Positions 17,089 to 24,044 of a DNA stretch of 43,480 nucleotides are shown piece after piece; the stretch's first letter is position 1, and every line of letters begins with the position of its first letter. The translations under genes and the position numbers were made by a program. A model generated the notes under the pieces. That model did not search any database and was not told the origin of the DNA. It saw only the letters and a list, made by a program, of their open reading frames with translations. The DNA is from Candidatus Pacearchaeota archaeon (GTDB taxonomy: Bacteria > Patescibacteriota > Minisyncoccia > Minisyncoccales > Minisyncoccaceae), in contig DAONGN010000002.1 in assembly GCA_035404185.1 (NCBI GenBank), forward strand, positions 1 to 43,480. The letters are read 5' to 3'.

Positions 17089-17853
17089 TTACTTTTCTTT
17101 CTTTTTTGTTGTCTTTTTTACAGCTTTCTTTTTTGGTTCAATTACCTCTTCTTCTTTAACAGCTTCAGCTTTTATTCCTCCCATTTGTTCAGCCATAAAA
17201 CCAAACTGAGCTAAAAGAATATCTAAAGATTCAGCAAAAGCTTCTTCAGGCTTAATCGTTCCATCTGTTTCAACTTCTAAAGAAATCTTATCAAAATCAG
17301 TTCTATCTCCGACTCTCATATTTTCAACGACATAATTGACCTTCTTGATAGGAGTAAAAATTGCATCCAATCCGATTACGCCAACATCTCTTTTTATTTC
17401 CTTGTCTTCGAAAACATAACCAACGCCTTTCTCAATTTTGATTTCAATTTCTAATTCTGTATTCTTATCAGTTATTGTCGCAATATGCAAGCTTGGATTA
17501 GCTAATTTCAAATCAGCTGGACATTCAAAGTCACTTCCAAAAACCTCCTTTTCTCCTTTTATTTTTAAGGTTGCTAGCTGTGGTTCATCAGTAAAGAGTT
17601 TAAATCTTAATTGTTTGATATTCATTAAAATATGCAAAACATCTTCTTTAACTCCAGCAATAGTAGCAAATTCATGAGGAGCGTTCTTAATTTTAACTTC
17701 TGTTACGGCAGCACCGTTTAAAGATGACAAAAGGACCCTCCTAATAGCATTACCGAGAGTAATTCCGTAGCCAGGATAAAGCGACTCTATTTCGAAAATA
17801 ATGTTGTTGTCGCTTACCTTTTTAGTTTTTATTGAAGTTGGCAATGGAATCAT
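17089..17853 (-). CDS. rpoA: RNA polymerase alpha subunit lacking the C-terminal domain
   Basis: 254 residues against 329 in E. coli. The N-terminal domain is complete: SLYPGYGITLGNAIRRVLLSSLNGAAVTEVKIKNAPHEFATIAGVKEDV (dimerisation and beta/beta-prime contacts) through to SLDILLAQFGFMAEQ. After about residue 222 there is only a Glu/Lys tail (EPKKKAVKKTTKKKEK); the helix-hairpin-helix C-terminal domain that binds UP elements and activators is absent. Consistently, promoters in this window rely on good -35/-10 boxes. The gene lies between rpsD and rplQ. No SD. Confidence 0.96.
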   Translation of the reverse strand: MIPLPTSIKTKKVSDNNIIFEIESLYPGYGITLGNAIRRVLLSSLNGAAVTEVKIKNAPHEFATIAGVKEDVLHILMNIKQLRFKLFTDEPQLATLKIKGEKEVFGSDFECPADLKLANPSLHIATITDKNTELEIEIKIEKGVGYVFEDKEIKRDVGVIGLDAIFTPIKKVNYVVENMRVGDRTDFDKISLEVETDGTIKPEEAFAESLDILLAQFGFMAEQMGGIKAEAVKEEEVIEPKKKAVKKTTKKKEK

Positions 17854-17878
17854 ATATTTTAGTTATGATATTTATTTA

Positions 17879-18508
17879 TTACCTTGAATAATGTTCAAAA
17901 ATTGTTGAAATTTCAGATGGTAATTGTACGTCTTCTGGTGTTGGGTATCTCATAACTTTACCCTCGATTTTACTTCCATCAAAACTTAACCATTTAGGTA
18001 AACTGTATTTTTTCATCGCTTCTGATATTCCCTTTAAAGCTTCTTTGTTCTTTGAACCTTCTCTAATTGAAACTGTATCTCCGACATTTGTTCTGTAAGA
18101 AGGAATATCAATCTTTCTTCCATTAATTAAAATATGTCCATGACTAACAAGTAATCTTGCTTGACCACGGGACTTAGCCCAACCCATTCTGAAAATAATA
18201 TTATCTAATCTGCTTTCTAGTTTAGCAATTAACTGAGAAGCAACATCAACTCCAGAACCTCTGTTTTCCATAACTTCAAAAACATAATCTTTAAATTGTG
18301 ATTCTGAAATATTATACCACTTCTTAACCTTCTGTTTTTCTCTCATTTCACGGCCGTACTCGGTTAAATTACCTCTTCTTTTTTTAGCTTTTTGTCCTGG
18401 AGCAAATGGACGCTTAATCATAGCGCATTTAGAACCCAAACACTTCTCTCCTTTTAAAAAGAGCTTGTCTCCTAACCTTCTACAAATTTTACACTTTGCT
18501 TGTTTCAT
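17879..18508 (-). CDS. rpsD: Ribosomal protein S4 (uS4)
   Basis: 209 residues, normal length. 30S primary assembly protein that binds the 5' domain of 16S rRNA. The N-terminus holds a four-Cys zinc-site pattern (CKICRRLG...CLGSKC), then RPFAPGQ and YGREMREKQKVKKWY, followed by the S4 RNA-binding domain (ESRLDNIIFRMGWAKSRGQARLLVSHGHILINGRK). The C-terminus carries MRYPTPEDVQLPSEISTIFEHYSR. In E. coli S4 represses this operon; whether it does here is unknown. 14 nt after rpsK. Confidence 0.97.
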   Translation of the reverse strand: MKQAKCKICRRLGDKLFLKGEKCLGSKCAMIKRPFAPGQKAKKRRGNLTEYGREMREKQKVKKWYNISESQFKDYVFEVMENRGSGVDVASQLIAKLESRLDNIIFRMGWAKSRGQARLLVSHGHILINGRKIDIPSYRTNVGDTVSIREGSKNKEALKGISEAMKKYSLPKWLSFDGSKIEGKVMRYPTPEDVQLPSEISTIFEHYSR

Positions 18509-18522
18509 AAATATATTAAAGA

Positions 18523-18975
18523 TTATAACCTTCTGGGTTTCTTAGGCTTGCAACCATTATGTGGAACTGGAGTAACATCCTTGATTGAATTAATCTCGAA
18601 TCCCTGATTAGCAATTGATCTCAATGCTGATTCTCTTCCTGAACCAATACCTTTTACTACTACTTGAATTTTTCTAATTCCCATCTTCTCAGCTATCGCT
18701 CCAACTGTTTCTGAAATTTTAGAAGCAGCAAAAGGAGTTGATTTCTTACTTCCCTTAAAGCCTATCTTTCCAGCTGACTTTGAGGCTAAAACATTACCCA
18801 TAGTGTCAGTTAAAGTAATAATAGTATTGTTATATGAACTGAAGATATATATCTTTCCCTCTCTGGTAGCAGCAGCTTTAGAGACTTTAGGTTCTTTACT
18901 TAAAGTTTTTTCTAACTGTTCGCCTTCTTTGATCATTTCTGCTTCAGTTTTTTGTATTACGTGTTTTTTCCCCAT
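18523..18975 (-). CDS. rpsK: Ribosomal protein S11 (uS11)
   Basis: 150 residues; the conserved body begins at about residue 40 (GKIYIFSSYNNTIITLTDTMGNVLASKSAGKIGFKGSKKSTPFAA) and ends in the typical DVTPVPHNGCKPKKPRRL. The ~38-residue N-terminal part is somewhat longer and more charged than in E. coli (129 aa). S11 lies on the 30S platform next to the 3' end of 16S rRNA, which is of interest given the altered anti-SD here. Between rpsM and rpsD. No SD. Confidence 0.97.
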   Translation of the reverse strand: MGKKHVIQKTEAEMIKEGEQLEKTLSKEPKVSKAAATREGKIYIFSSYNNTIITLTDTMGNVLASKSAGKIGFKGSKKSTPFAASKISETVGAIAEKMGIRKIQVVVKGIGSGRESALRSIANQGFEINSIKDVTPVPHNGCKPKKPRRL

Positions 18976-18989
18976 AGTAGTATTAAATT

Positions 18990-19379
18990 CTATTTAGGTC
19001 CTGGTGCAGCCTTTCTTCCTGAACCGACTGTTTTTCTGACGTTATGTCTTACTGTTCTATTATTGATTCTAGTTGTCTGTCCTCTTACAGGCAATCCTTT
19101 GGCGTGTCTAGAACCTCTCCATGAACCAATATCTCTTAATCTTTTAATATTCATCATCACGTCTCTTTTCAAATCTCCTTCCACCCTATAATTCTTTTCA
19201 ATGTATTGTTTTAATAAACTAATATCGTCCTGAGTTAATTCCTTGGCTTTTTTATTTAAAGGAATATTACAATCAGTTAAAATCTTTTTAGCCAAAGACG
19301 GTCCTATTCCATAAATATAAGACAATCCGATTTCTATTACTTTTTCGTCTGGAATGTTAATTCCGATAATTCTTGCCAT
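18990..19379 (-). CDS. rpsM: Ribosomal protein S13 (uS13)
   Basis: 129 residues. Head protein of the 30S that contacts tRNA and the 50S. Conserved: ARIIGINIPDEKVIEIGLSYIYGIGPSLAKKIL (about 2-34), RRLRDIGSWRGSRHAKGLPVRGQTTRINNRTVR in slightly variant form, and a basic GSGRKAAPGPK tail. It follows rpmJ by 10 nt. No SD. Confidence 0.97.
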   Translation of the reverse strand: MARIIGINIPDEKVIEIGLSYIYGIGPSLAKKILTDCNIPLNKKAKELTQDDISLLKQYIEKNYRVEGDLKRDVMMNIKRLRDIGSWRGSRHAKGLPVRGQTTRINNRTVRHNVRKTVGSGRKAAPGPK

Positions 19380-19389
19380 ATGTATTTAT

Positions 19390-19509
19390 TTATGCACCTT
19401 GTCTTTGTTTGTGTTTAGCATTCGCCTTACAAATAACATAAACGCGTCCTTTTCTGCGGACAATCTTACAATCTTTACAAATTTTCTTAATTGATGGCTT
19501 AACCTTCAT
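19390..19509 (-). CDS. rpmJ: Ribosomal protein L36 (bL36)
   Basis: 39 residues, found by reading the gap between infA and rpsM. Starts [20 protein letters not shown] and continues [19 protein letters not shown]. The zinc ligands are C-x2-C (ICKDC), C (VICK) and H (KHK), the form of zinc-binding L36. Position infA-rpmJ-rpsM is the standard bacterial order. 1-nt gap to infA. Confidence 0.95.
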   Translation of the reverse strand: MKVKPSIKKICKDCKIVRRKGRVYVICKANAKHKQRQGA

Positions 19510-19510
19510 G

Positions 19511-19735
19511 TTATTTTTTTCTGAATATTATTCTCCCTCTTCTTGCATCATAGGGAGTCATCTCTACTGTAACTTTATCACCAGGTAAAATCCTGATTTT
19601 AAAGACTCTTAATTTGCCTGCCAAATGCGCCAATACTTCAGACTGGTCGTCATCTAATCGCACCTTAAAAAAGCCGTCAGGCAAGCTCTCTGATACAACT
19701 CCTTCTTTTTTAATCTTGTCGTCTTTTTTTACCAT
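19511..19735 (-). CDS. infA: Translation initiation factor IF-1
   Basis: 74 residues, normal length. Single OB-fold: [21 protein letters not shown], then [41 protein letters not shown]; the SPYD-like motif is TPYD. Binds the 30S A site during initiation. First gene of the nine-gene ribosomal operon, with a promoter at 19751-19779 that leaves a leader of about 8 nt, too short for an SD; none is seen. Confidence 0.97.
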   Translation of the reverse strand: MVKKDDKIKKEGVVSESLPDGFFKVRLDDDQSEVLAHLAGKLRVFKIRILPGDKVTVEMTPYDARRGRIIFRKK

Positions 19736-19750
19736 TTGAAAGATAATAAG

Positions 19751-19779
19751 ACAATAGCAAAACTTTCGCTTTTGGTCAA
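19751..19779 (-). promoter_or_regulatory. Promoter of the infA operon
   Basis: TTGACC (19779-19774), 17-nt spacer, TATTGT (19756-19751); the infA ATG is 15 nt after the -10 box. Confidence 0.6.
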
Positions 19780-19840
19780 GAGATTCAAGCGTTTTTAGCT
19801 ATTATCTACTTTTTACCACGATTTATTATATGTGTAAATA

Positions 19841-21079
19841 TTAAAATTTTAATTGAATGTTTATTCTTTCTTCATTATTAGGAATTTTAAACTTCCACCA
19901 TGGAGAAAGATTAATCTCTACCTTTTCTACTTCTGGTATATTTGATAAAAGAGAAGCTGAATATTTAGTATCTTTTCCCTTTAAACTACTCAACAATATA
20001 TCATCATCAGGTATTGAATAAATTTTACCCTTAAAAACAACATTCAATGAAATTGTTCCATCTTTATTTAGCTTCTTTTGCTTAACTTCATAAGTTACAC
20101 TATTAGGAACCATTTTCTTTAATTCGGAAATATTCTTACTCAATAATGATTCTCCTAGTTTATTTATATCTTCATCTCTAAAAACGGTCGCGTTAGTTTC
20201 TATCTGTCCTGTTGCGCTAAATACATCTAATTCATCTCCTGCCTTAGCGCTAACTAATAAATTAGTAATTAGAGGAGAAATATCTTCTGAAAAATATGTA
20301 TAGCCCTGAGGAATCGTGGCAATTAAAGCTTGCTTTGATTCTTCATCGTATTTTTCCTCAAAACTATCCTTAGCTGAGGTAATATCATTACTCGTTACAA
20401 TTTTGACTTGCGATTCTTCTCCTCCCGTCATCGCTGTAACTGATTCAGCCCAAATATTTGAATAATATTCTGAACCACTTAAGCCAGGAATGGAAAAAAT
20501 AGAAGAAGAAAGATTATATTTCTCTCCTGCTTCAGCCGCAGTAACTTTAATTTCAATTGAACCGGGGGTAGAGTCAGAAGTAGCTTTGGGAATAGTAAAG
20601 GCTGTATCAGACTTATAAACTAATTCTCCAGTGCTAGACATAAACCTAGTGCCTTTAACCAAACTAAGAGCTTTAGCTGGGCTAATCTTATTAAACACCT
20701 TTATTGTTCCCGTTGCTTTCTTTGCCTTATCATCTGTTCCTGTAGCATTATAATTTTCCGATCCATCTCTTTTGTCTGAAAAAATTATACCAGGAACAAC
20801 ATTATTTTCGTAATCAATTACTGCTTCATTAGTATCAATTATAAAACTAGCTTCAGTTGTAACTTCTTCAGTTTTAGGAGTAATAAAAACATCTGCCTTG
20901 CCCTGAACAAAGAAAAATACTGCACCCAAAGATAAAACCACAATAACTAAAAGAGGAATAAAAGGAAATCTTTTTTTATCTCTTTTGATTGGTTCTCTAG
21001 CTGAACATTCTTTGGCTAATTCTTCGTGTTTTTCCACCTGATATTCAGGAGGAATAATGTCATATATTTTTTTTGCCAT
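19841..21079 (-). CDS. Membrane-anchored extracytoplasmic protein of unknown function
   Basis: 412 residues. A charged cytoplasmic N-terminus (about 1-40) with IYDIIPPEYQVEKHEEL, one membrane helix (FIPLLVIVVLSLGAVFFFVQ, about 40-59) and a long, Ser/Thr-rich outside part. The stretch ATGTIKVFNKISPAKALSLVKGTRFMS (about 122-148) resembles a baseplate J/gp47-like beta domain that automatic annotation often reports for CPR anchored proteins; this is a tentative link. It lies 4 nt after alaS and so is probably co-transcribed with it. Function unknown. Confidence 0.85.
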   Translation of the reverse strand: MAKKIYDIIPPEYQVEKHEELAKECSAREPIKRDKKRFPFIPLLVIVVLSLGAVFFFVQGKADVFITPKTEEVTTEASFIIDTNEAVIDYENNVVPGIIFSDKRDGSENYNATGTDDKAKKATGTIKVFNKISPAKALSLVKGTRFMSSTGELVYKSDTAFTIPKATSDSTPGSIEIKVTAAEAGEKYNLSSSIFSIPGLSGSEYYSNIWAESVTAMTGGEESQVKIVTSNDITSAKDSFEEKYDEESKQALIATIPQGYTYFSEDISPLITNLLVSAKAGDELDVFSATGQIETNATVFRDEDINKLGESLLSKNISELKKMVPNSVTYEVKQKKLNKDGTISLNVVFKGKIYSIPDDDILLSSLKGKDTKYSASLLSNIPEVEKVEINLSPWWKFKIPNNEERINIQLKF

Positions 21080-21083
21080 ATAT

Positions 21084-22886
21084 TTATTGGTTAAGGACTG
21101 CTTTAATTCTTCTTACCCCAGCACTAGAACTTTCTTCTTTGATTATCTTAAATGACTTCAACTGACTTGTTTTTTCTACATGAGGACCAGCACAAATTTC
21201 TTTAGAAAAAACCTCTTTACTATTTGGATCAAACATTGTCCAGACGTAAACCTTATCTGGATATTTTTCTTTAAAAAAAGCAATTGCTCCTGATTTTAAT
21301 GCTTCATCTAAATTCATTTCTTCTTTTTTTATCTCCAAATCTTCTTTAATTTTCAAATTAACCAAGTCTTCGACTCTTTTAATTTCTTCAGGGGTCATCT
21401 TTTGATTATGTTTAAAATCAAATCTCAATCTTTCAGCATTAATATCCGAACCCATTTGTTGGACATGTTCCCCTAAAACGCTTCTTAAGGAAGAATGCAA
21501 AAGATGAGTAGCTGTATGTAATTTAGCTCCTTCTTCTCCCGCATCTTTGCCTACTCCTCCAAATTTCTTTTCAGCCCCAGACCTAGAAATACTCTGATGT
21601 TTTTCTAAAGCATTATTAAAATCATTAATATCAATACTAATTCCTTTTTCTGCTGCAATTTCTTGGGTTAACTCTAAAGGAAATCCATAGCTTTGGTATA
21701 AATCAAAAACTTCTTCTCCAGACAGTTCTTTTTTTGTTGAAAGCATCTTCTCTATTATTAATAATCCCTTTTCAAGAGTAGCTTCAAATTTATACTCCTC
21801 TTTTTTAATAGTTTCTATAATATCTTCCTTTCTTGTTAATATATTAAGATAAACATCTTTGTATTTATCAATAACGATATCAATTAAAGGAAGATAAAAC
21901 TGAAATGGCAATCCTAACGTTTTTCCATATCTAATAACTCTTCTTAGTAATCTTCTTAAAATATATCCCTGGCCTAAATTAGATGGTTCTACTCCGTCAG
22001 CAATTACAAAAACTGAGCTACGGATATGATCAGCGATAATCCTAAAAGCTTTTTTATTTTCTAAATACTTATGCCCTGATATTTCTTCTAATTTAGAAAT
22101 AAAATCAGCAAACAAATCTGTTTCATATGATGCGCTTTTTTGATTCAACAGCGATAGTAATCTTTCAAATCCGATTCCAGTATCAATATTTGTCTGAGAC
22201 AATAATTCATACTCCCCCTTCTCATTTTTAAAGTATTGCATAAAAACGAGATTCCAAATTTCAACCACTCTTTTACAGTGTTCACAGTTTGGCCCGCAAT
22301 CTGGCCTTCCACAGCCCAATTCTTCTCCTCGATCATAATGAATCTCAGAACAAGGACCACAAGGACCAGTATCAGAAACTGGACCCCAGAAATTATCTTT
22401 TTTAGAACATTCCTTTATTCTTTCCAATGGTATTCCATGTTTAAGCCAAATGTTAATAGCTTCTTCATCTCTTACAATACTATCTTCTCCTTTAAAAACA
22501 GTCACATAAATCTTTTTTTTATCTAATCCTAATTTATCAACTAAAAATTCCAAAGCATATTCAATTGCTCCCTCTTTAAAATATCCTTTTTCGTCTTGTC
22601 CAATAGACCAATTTCCCAACATTTCAAAAAAAGTATGATGAGTATCATCACCAATCTCCTCAATATCTCCAGTCCTAAAACACTTTTGACATGTTACCAA
22701 ATGTCTTGAATTAAAATCTTTAACTGGGTCTTTCTTCCCTGATAAATACAAAGAAAACTGTTGCATTCCAGCAGTAGTAAATAAAACAGAAGGGTCAGTT
22801 GGTAAAAGAGGAGACGAAGGAATTACCTTGTGTCCCCTTTCCGCAAAAAAATCTAAAAAAAGTTTTCTTAATTCTTGAGATTCCAT
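21084..22886 (-). CDS. alaS: Alanyl-tRNA synthetase, short form without C-Ala domain
   Basis: 600 residues against 876 in E. coli. The aminoacylation domain starts MESQELRKLFLDFFAERGHKV and has motif 2 around FNSRHLVTCQKCFRTGDIEEIGDDTHHTFFEMLGNWSIG; a Cys-rich insert CGRPDCGPNCEHC follows (about 191-203). The editing (SAD) domain is present: HTATHLLH and CAGPHV supply the metal ligands. The DHHA1/C-Ala domain that normally follows is absent; the protein ends at KAVLNQ. Its promoter lies 7 nt before the ATG, so the mRNA should be leaderless. Divergent from the small membrane-protein array. Confidence 0.96.
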   Translation of the reverse strand: MESQELRKLFLDFFAERGHKVIPSSPLLPTDPSVLFTTAGMQQFSLYLSGKKDPVKDFNSRHLVTCQKCFRTGDIEEIGDDTHHTFFEMLGNWSIGQDEKGYFKEGAIEYALEFLVDKLGLDKKKIYVTVFKGEDSIVRDEEAINIWLKHGIPLERIKECSKKDNFWGPVSDTGPCGPCSEIHYDRGEELGCGRPDCGPNCEHCKRVVEIWNLVFMQYFKNEKGEYELLSQTNIDTGIGFERLLSLLNQKSASYETDLFADFISKLEEISGHKYLENKKAFRIIADHIRSSVFVIADGVEPSNLGQGYILRRLLRRVIRYGKTLGLPFQFYLPLIDIVIDKYKDVYLNILTRKEDIIETIKKEEYKFEATLEKGLLIIEKMLSTKKELSGEEVFDLYQSYGFPLELTQEIAAEKGISIDINDFNNALEKHQSISRSGAEKKFGGVGKDAGEEGAKLHTATHLLHSSLRSVLGEHVQQMGSDINAERLRFDFKHNQKMTPEEIKRVEDLVNLKIKEDLEIKKEEMNLDEALKSGAIAFFKEKYPDKVYVWTMFDPNSKEVFSKEICAGPHVEKTSQLKSFKIIKEESSSAGVRRIKAVLNQ

Positions 22887-22893
22887 TAGATAT

Positions 22894-22922
22894 AAAATAA
22901 CAAATTAAAGGCTTCGGGTCAA
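22894..22922 (-). promoter_or_regulatory. Promoter of alaS, leaderless
   Basis: TTGACC (22922-22917), 17-nt spacer, TATTTT (22899-22894), then 7 nt to the ATG, so transcription should start at the start codon. Its -35 is only 3 nt from the divergent TTGACT of the plus-strand array. Confidence 0.7.
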
Positions 22923-22925
22923 ATG

Positions 22926-22954
22926 TTGACTTAAAATAATAAAAAGGCTAAAGA
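22926..22954 (+). promoter_or_regulatory. Promoter of the small membrane-protein array, unit 1
   Basis: TTGACT (22926-22931), 17-nt spacer, TAAAGA (22949-22954, weak). Back-to-back with the alaS promoter. Confidence 0.45.
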
Positions 22955-22970
22955 ATAAGTAGGTGATATT

Positions 22971-23126
22971 GTGAATCGGCTCCTTGAGAGAATTTTTATA
23001 GCAACAGCTCTCATTGCAGCTGTTTCTATCGCAACGTTAATTTTTACCGTTCTGGAGGGATTTCTTCTCTCCATAATCTTGCTCATTTTATTCTTTGCTA
23101 TCGGAGGTCTGCCCGATGAATCTTGA
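22971..23126 (+). CDS. Small two-helix membrane protein (array unit 1, first gene)
   Basis: 51 residues with a GTG start. AGGTGAT (22961-22967) precedes it by about 4 nt, which decides the start. Sequence MNRLLERIFIATALIAAVSI then LIFTVLEGFLLSIILLILFF: two hydrophobic helices with a short LEG turn and a C-terminal GGLPDES. No catalytic residues; not recognised. Its 3' end overlaps the next gene by 11 nt, and the SD of that gene (GGAGGT) lies inside it, so translation is probably coupled. Could be a holin-like, toxin-like or membrane-protein partner; nothing decides this. Confidence 0.65.
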   Translation: MNRLLERIFIATALIAAVSIATLIFTVLEGFLLSIILLILFFAIGGLPDES

Positions 23127-23283
23127 AAAAACAGCGGATGTCATCTGGAAAATATTAGTTTTAATAATAGCTATCGTAGTCTGTTCCACATCTTATTTAT
23201 TGTTCCGCACGGTTTCCGAACTTTTCGGAATCATTTGTGCAACCATTGTCGCATTTACTATTATCTACGATCGCTATTGCTAA
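23116..23283 (+). CDS. Small two-helix membrane protein (array unit 1, second gene)
   Basis: 55 residues from ATG 23116, with GGAGGT (23103-23108) 7 nt upstream; a longer reading to 23095 would start on a non-ATG codon upstream of the SD. MNLEKTADVIWKILVLIIAI starts the first helix (about 8-30); a second spans about 36-50 (LFGIICATIVAFTIIYDRYC). Two helices with a short polar link, as in the preceding protein. The stop is followed after 1 nt by the first GCGCACCAT hairpin. Not recognised. Confidence 0.65.
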   Translation: MNLEKTADVIWKILVLIIAIVVCSTSYLLFRTVSELFGIICATIVAFTIIYDRYC

Positions 23284-23284
23284 C

Positions 23285-23308
23285 GCGCACCATTATAACA
23301 TGGTGCGC
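23285..23308 (+). terminator. GCACC hairpin 1 of the array
   Basis: GCGCACCAT, TATAAC loop, ATGGTGCGC: perfect 9-bp stem, then TATTACTTTCTT. Probably terminates unit 1. The stem sequence recurs at 23552-23577 and, in shorter form, at 24007-24026. Confidence 0.7.
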
Positions 23309-23318
23309 TATTACTTTC

Positions 23319-23347
23319 TTGACTTTTAATAATTAAGGAGGTAAAAA
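23319..23347 (+). promoter_or_regulatory. Promoter of array unit 2
   Basis: TTGACT (23319-23324), 17-nt spacer, TAAAAA (23342-23347). The spacer contains AAGGAGGT, which would then not be transcribed. The word TTGACTTTTAA recurs at 23585 and 33886. Confidence 0.5.
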
Positions 23348-23368
23348 ATAGATAGAAGGTTAACAACA

Positions 23369-23548
23369 ATGATAGCAAGAATTCAACCAGCAGCCCCCCT
23401 TTCTATTGGAAAGGTAATGCTCGTAGTATTTCTTCTAGCGATAATGGTTTCAATAGGAATGACTATTCTTCAGAGATATCCAACTCTCGCAGATGGTTTC
23501 CTTGTCTTTATTGCTGGAATATTTACTGTGATGGTAATGAATCGTTGA
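23369..23548 (+). CDS. Small membrane protein (array unit 2)
   Basis: 59 residues from ATG 23369; the closest SD-like word is AGAAGG (23354-23359), 9 nt upstream. MIARIQPAAPLSIGKVMLVV leads into one helix (about 14-33); a second hydrophobic stretch follows TLADGF (VFIAGIFTVMVM, about 46-57). Like the two unit 1 proteins it is about 50-60 residues with two helices, but no sequence similarity is obvious. Not recognised. Confidence 0.6.
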   Translation: MIARIQPAAPLSIGKVMLVVFLLAIMVSIGMTILQRYPTLADGFLVFIAGIFTVMVMNR

Positions 23549-23551
23549 ACA

Positions 23552-23577
23552 ACGCACCATTCAAATAGATGGTGCGT
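23552..23577 (+). terminator. GCACC hairpin 2 of the array
   Basis: ACGCACCAT, 8-nt loop, ATGGTGCGT: perfect 9-bp stem with 8 of 9 pairs identical to hairpin 1. Followed after 7 nt by TTGACTTTTAA, the next promoter. Confidence 0.7.
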
Positions 23578-23584
23578 ATCTCAT

Positions 23585-23613
23585 TTGACTTTTAACAAAT
23601 AAAGATGTTTAAT
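23585..23613 (+). promoter_or_regulatory. Promoter of array unit 3
   Basis: TTGACT (23585-23590), 17-nt spacer, TTTAAT (23608-23613). Confidence 0.6.
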
Positions 23614-23636
23614 AAAAAAAGCACAGGAGGTGCTAT

Positions 23637-23984
23637 ATGGAAAAGAATGTTGATAATGTTTCGTTTGACGTTTTTGGAGCATTCTTAATGCTAATAGGGA
23701 TTGCTTCTTTTGTCTGCTACTTTTTCTTTAGAGACATAGCCGGATTCATTCTCGGATTTATTTATGGAATTGTCGGCATCGCTTTCGTTTATATATCTAA
23801 AAAAATAACCGAAAAAAAGATAATACTTTCCTCTATGTTGTTCATACTATCAGCAATCATCTCAATTCTTAACATTATTCCCGAAACCATTGCCGTAATA
23901 TTAATACTCATTTGCGGCGCCGGTTCGTTATTCTTTGTTCTGAAGCCACCTGATGACAAAATTCAAAATAGCACTGTTACTTAA
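23637..23984 (+). CDS. Four-helix membrane protein (array unit 3)
   Basis: 115 residues from ATG 23637 with the strongest SD in the window, AGGAGGTG (23625-23632). The SD core sits in the loop of a small GCAC/GTGC hairpin, which could hide or present it. Four hydrophobic helices (about 13-29, 32-50, 60-76, 80-98) separated by short charged loops (SKKITEKK), tail KPPDDKIQNSTVT. Not recognised; no catalytic motif. The stop codon lies in the loop of the following terminator. Third unit of the tandem membrane-protein array. Confidence 0.75.
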   Translation: MEKNVDNVSFDVFGAFLMLIGIASFVCYFFFRDIAGFILGFIYGIVGIAFVYISKKITEKKIILSSMLFILSAIISILNIIPETIAVILILICGAGSLFFVLKPPDDKIQNSTVT

Positions 23985-23989
23985 CAGTG
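23972..23989 (+). terminator. Terminator of array unit 3, stop codon in the loop
   Basis: CACTGT, TACTTA loop holding the TAA stop, ACAGTG, then TC and TTTTTT. Confidence 0.75.
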
Positions 23990-24006
23990 TCTTTTTTAAA
24001 CAAAAA

Positions 24007-24026
24007 CGCACCGAACAAACGGTGCG
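24007..24026. terminator. GCACC hairpin 3, bidirectional terminator
   Basis: CGCACCG, AACAAA loop, CGGTGCG; T-rich on both sides (CCTTTTAATTT plus strand, TTTTTGTTT minus strand). Lies between convergent genes; third copy of the array's hairpin type. Confidence 0.7.
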
Positions 24027-24044
24027 CCTTTTAATTTGAAACTA

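Noticed and set aside
23335..23342. AAGGAGGT as the SD of the 23369 gene
   Set aside because: It is 26 nt from the ATG and lies inside the promoter spacer of unit 2; AGAAGG at 23354 is closer.
23285..24026. GCACC hairpins as integron attC sites
   Set aside because: Core sites (RYYYAAC/GTRRRRY) are missing, units have their own promoters and no integrase is in the window; terminators fit better.
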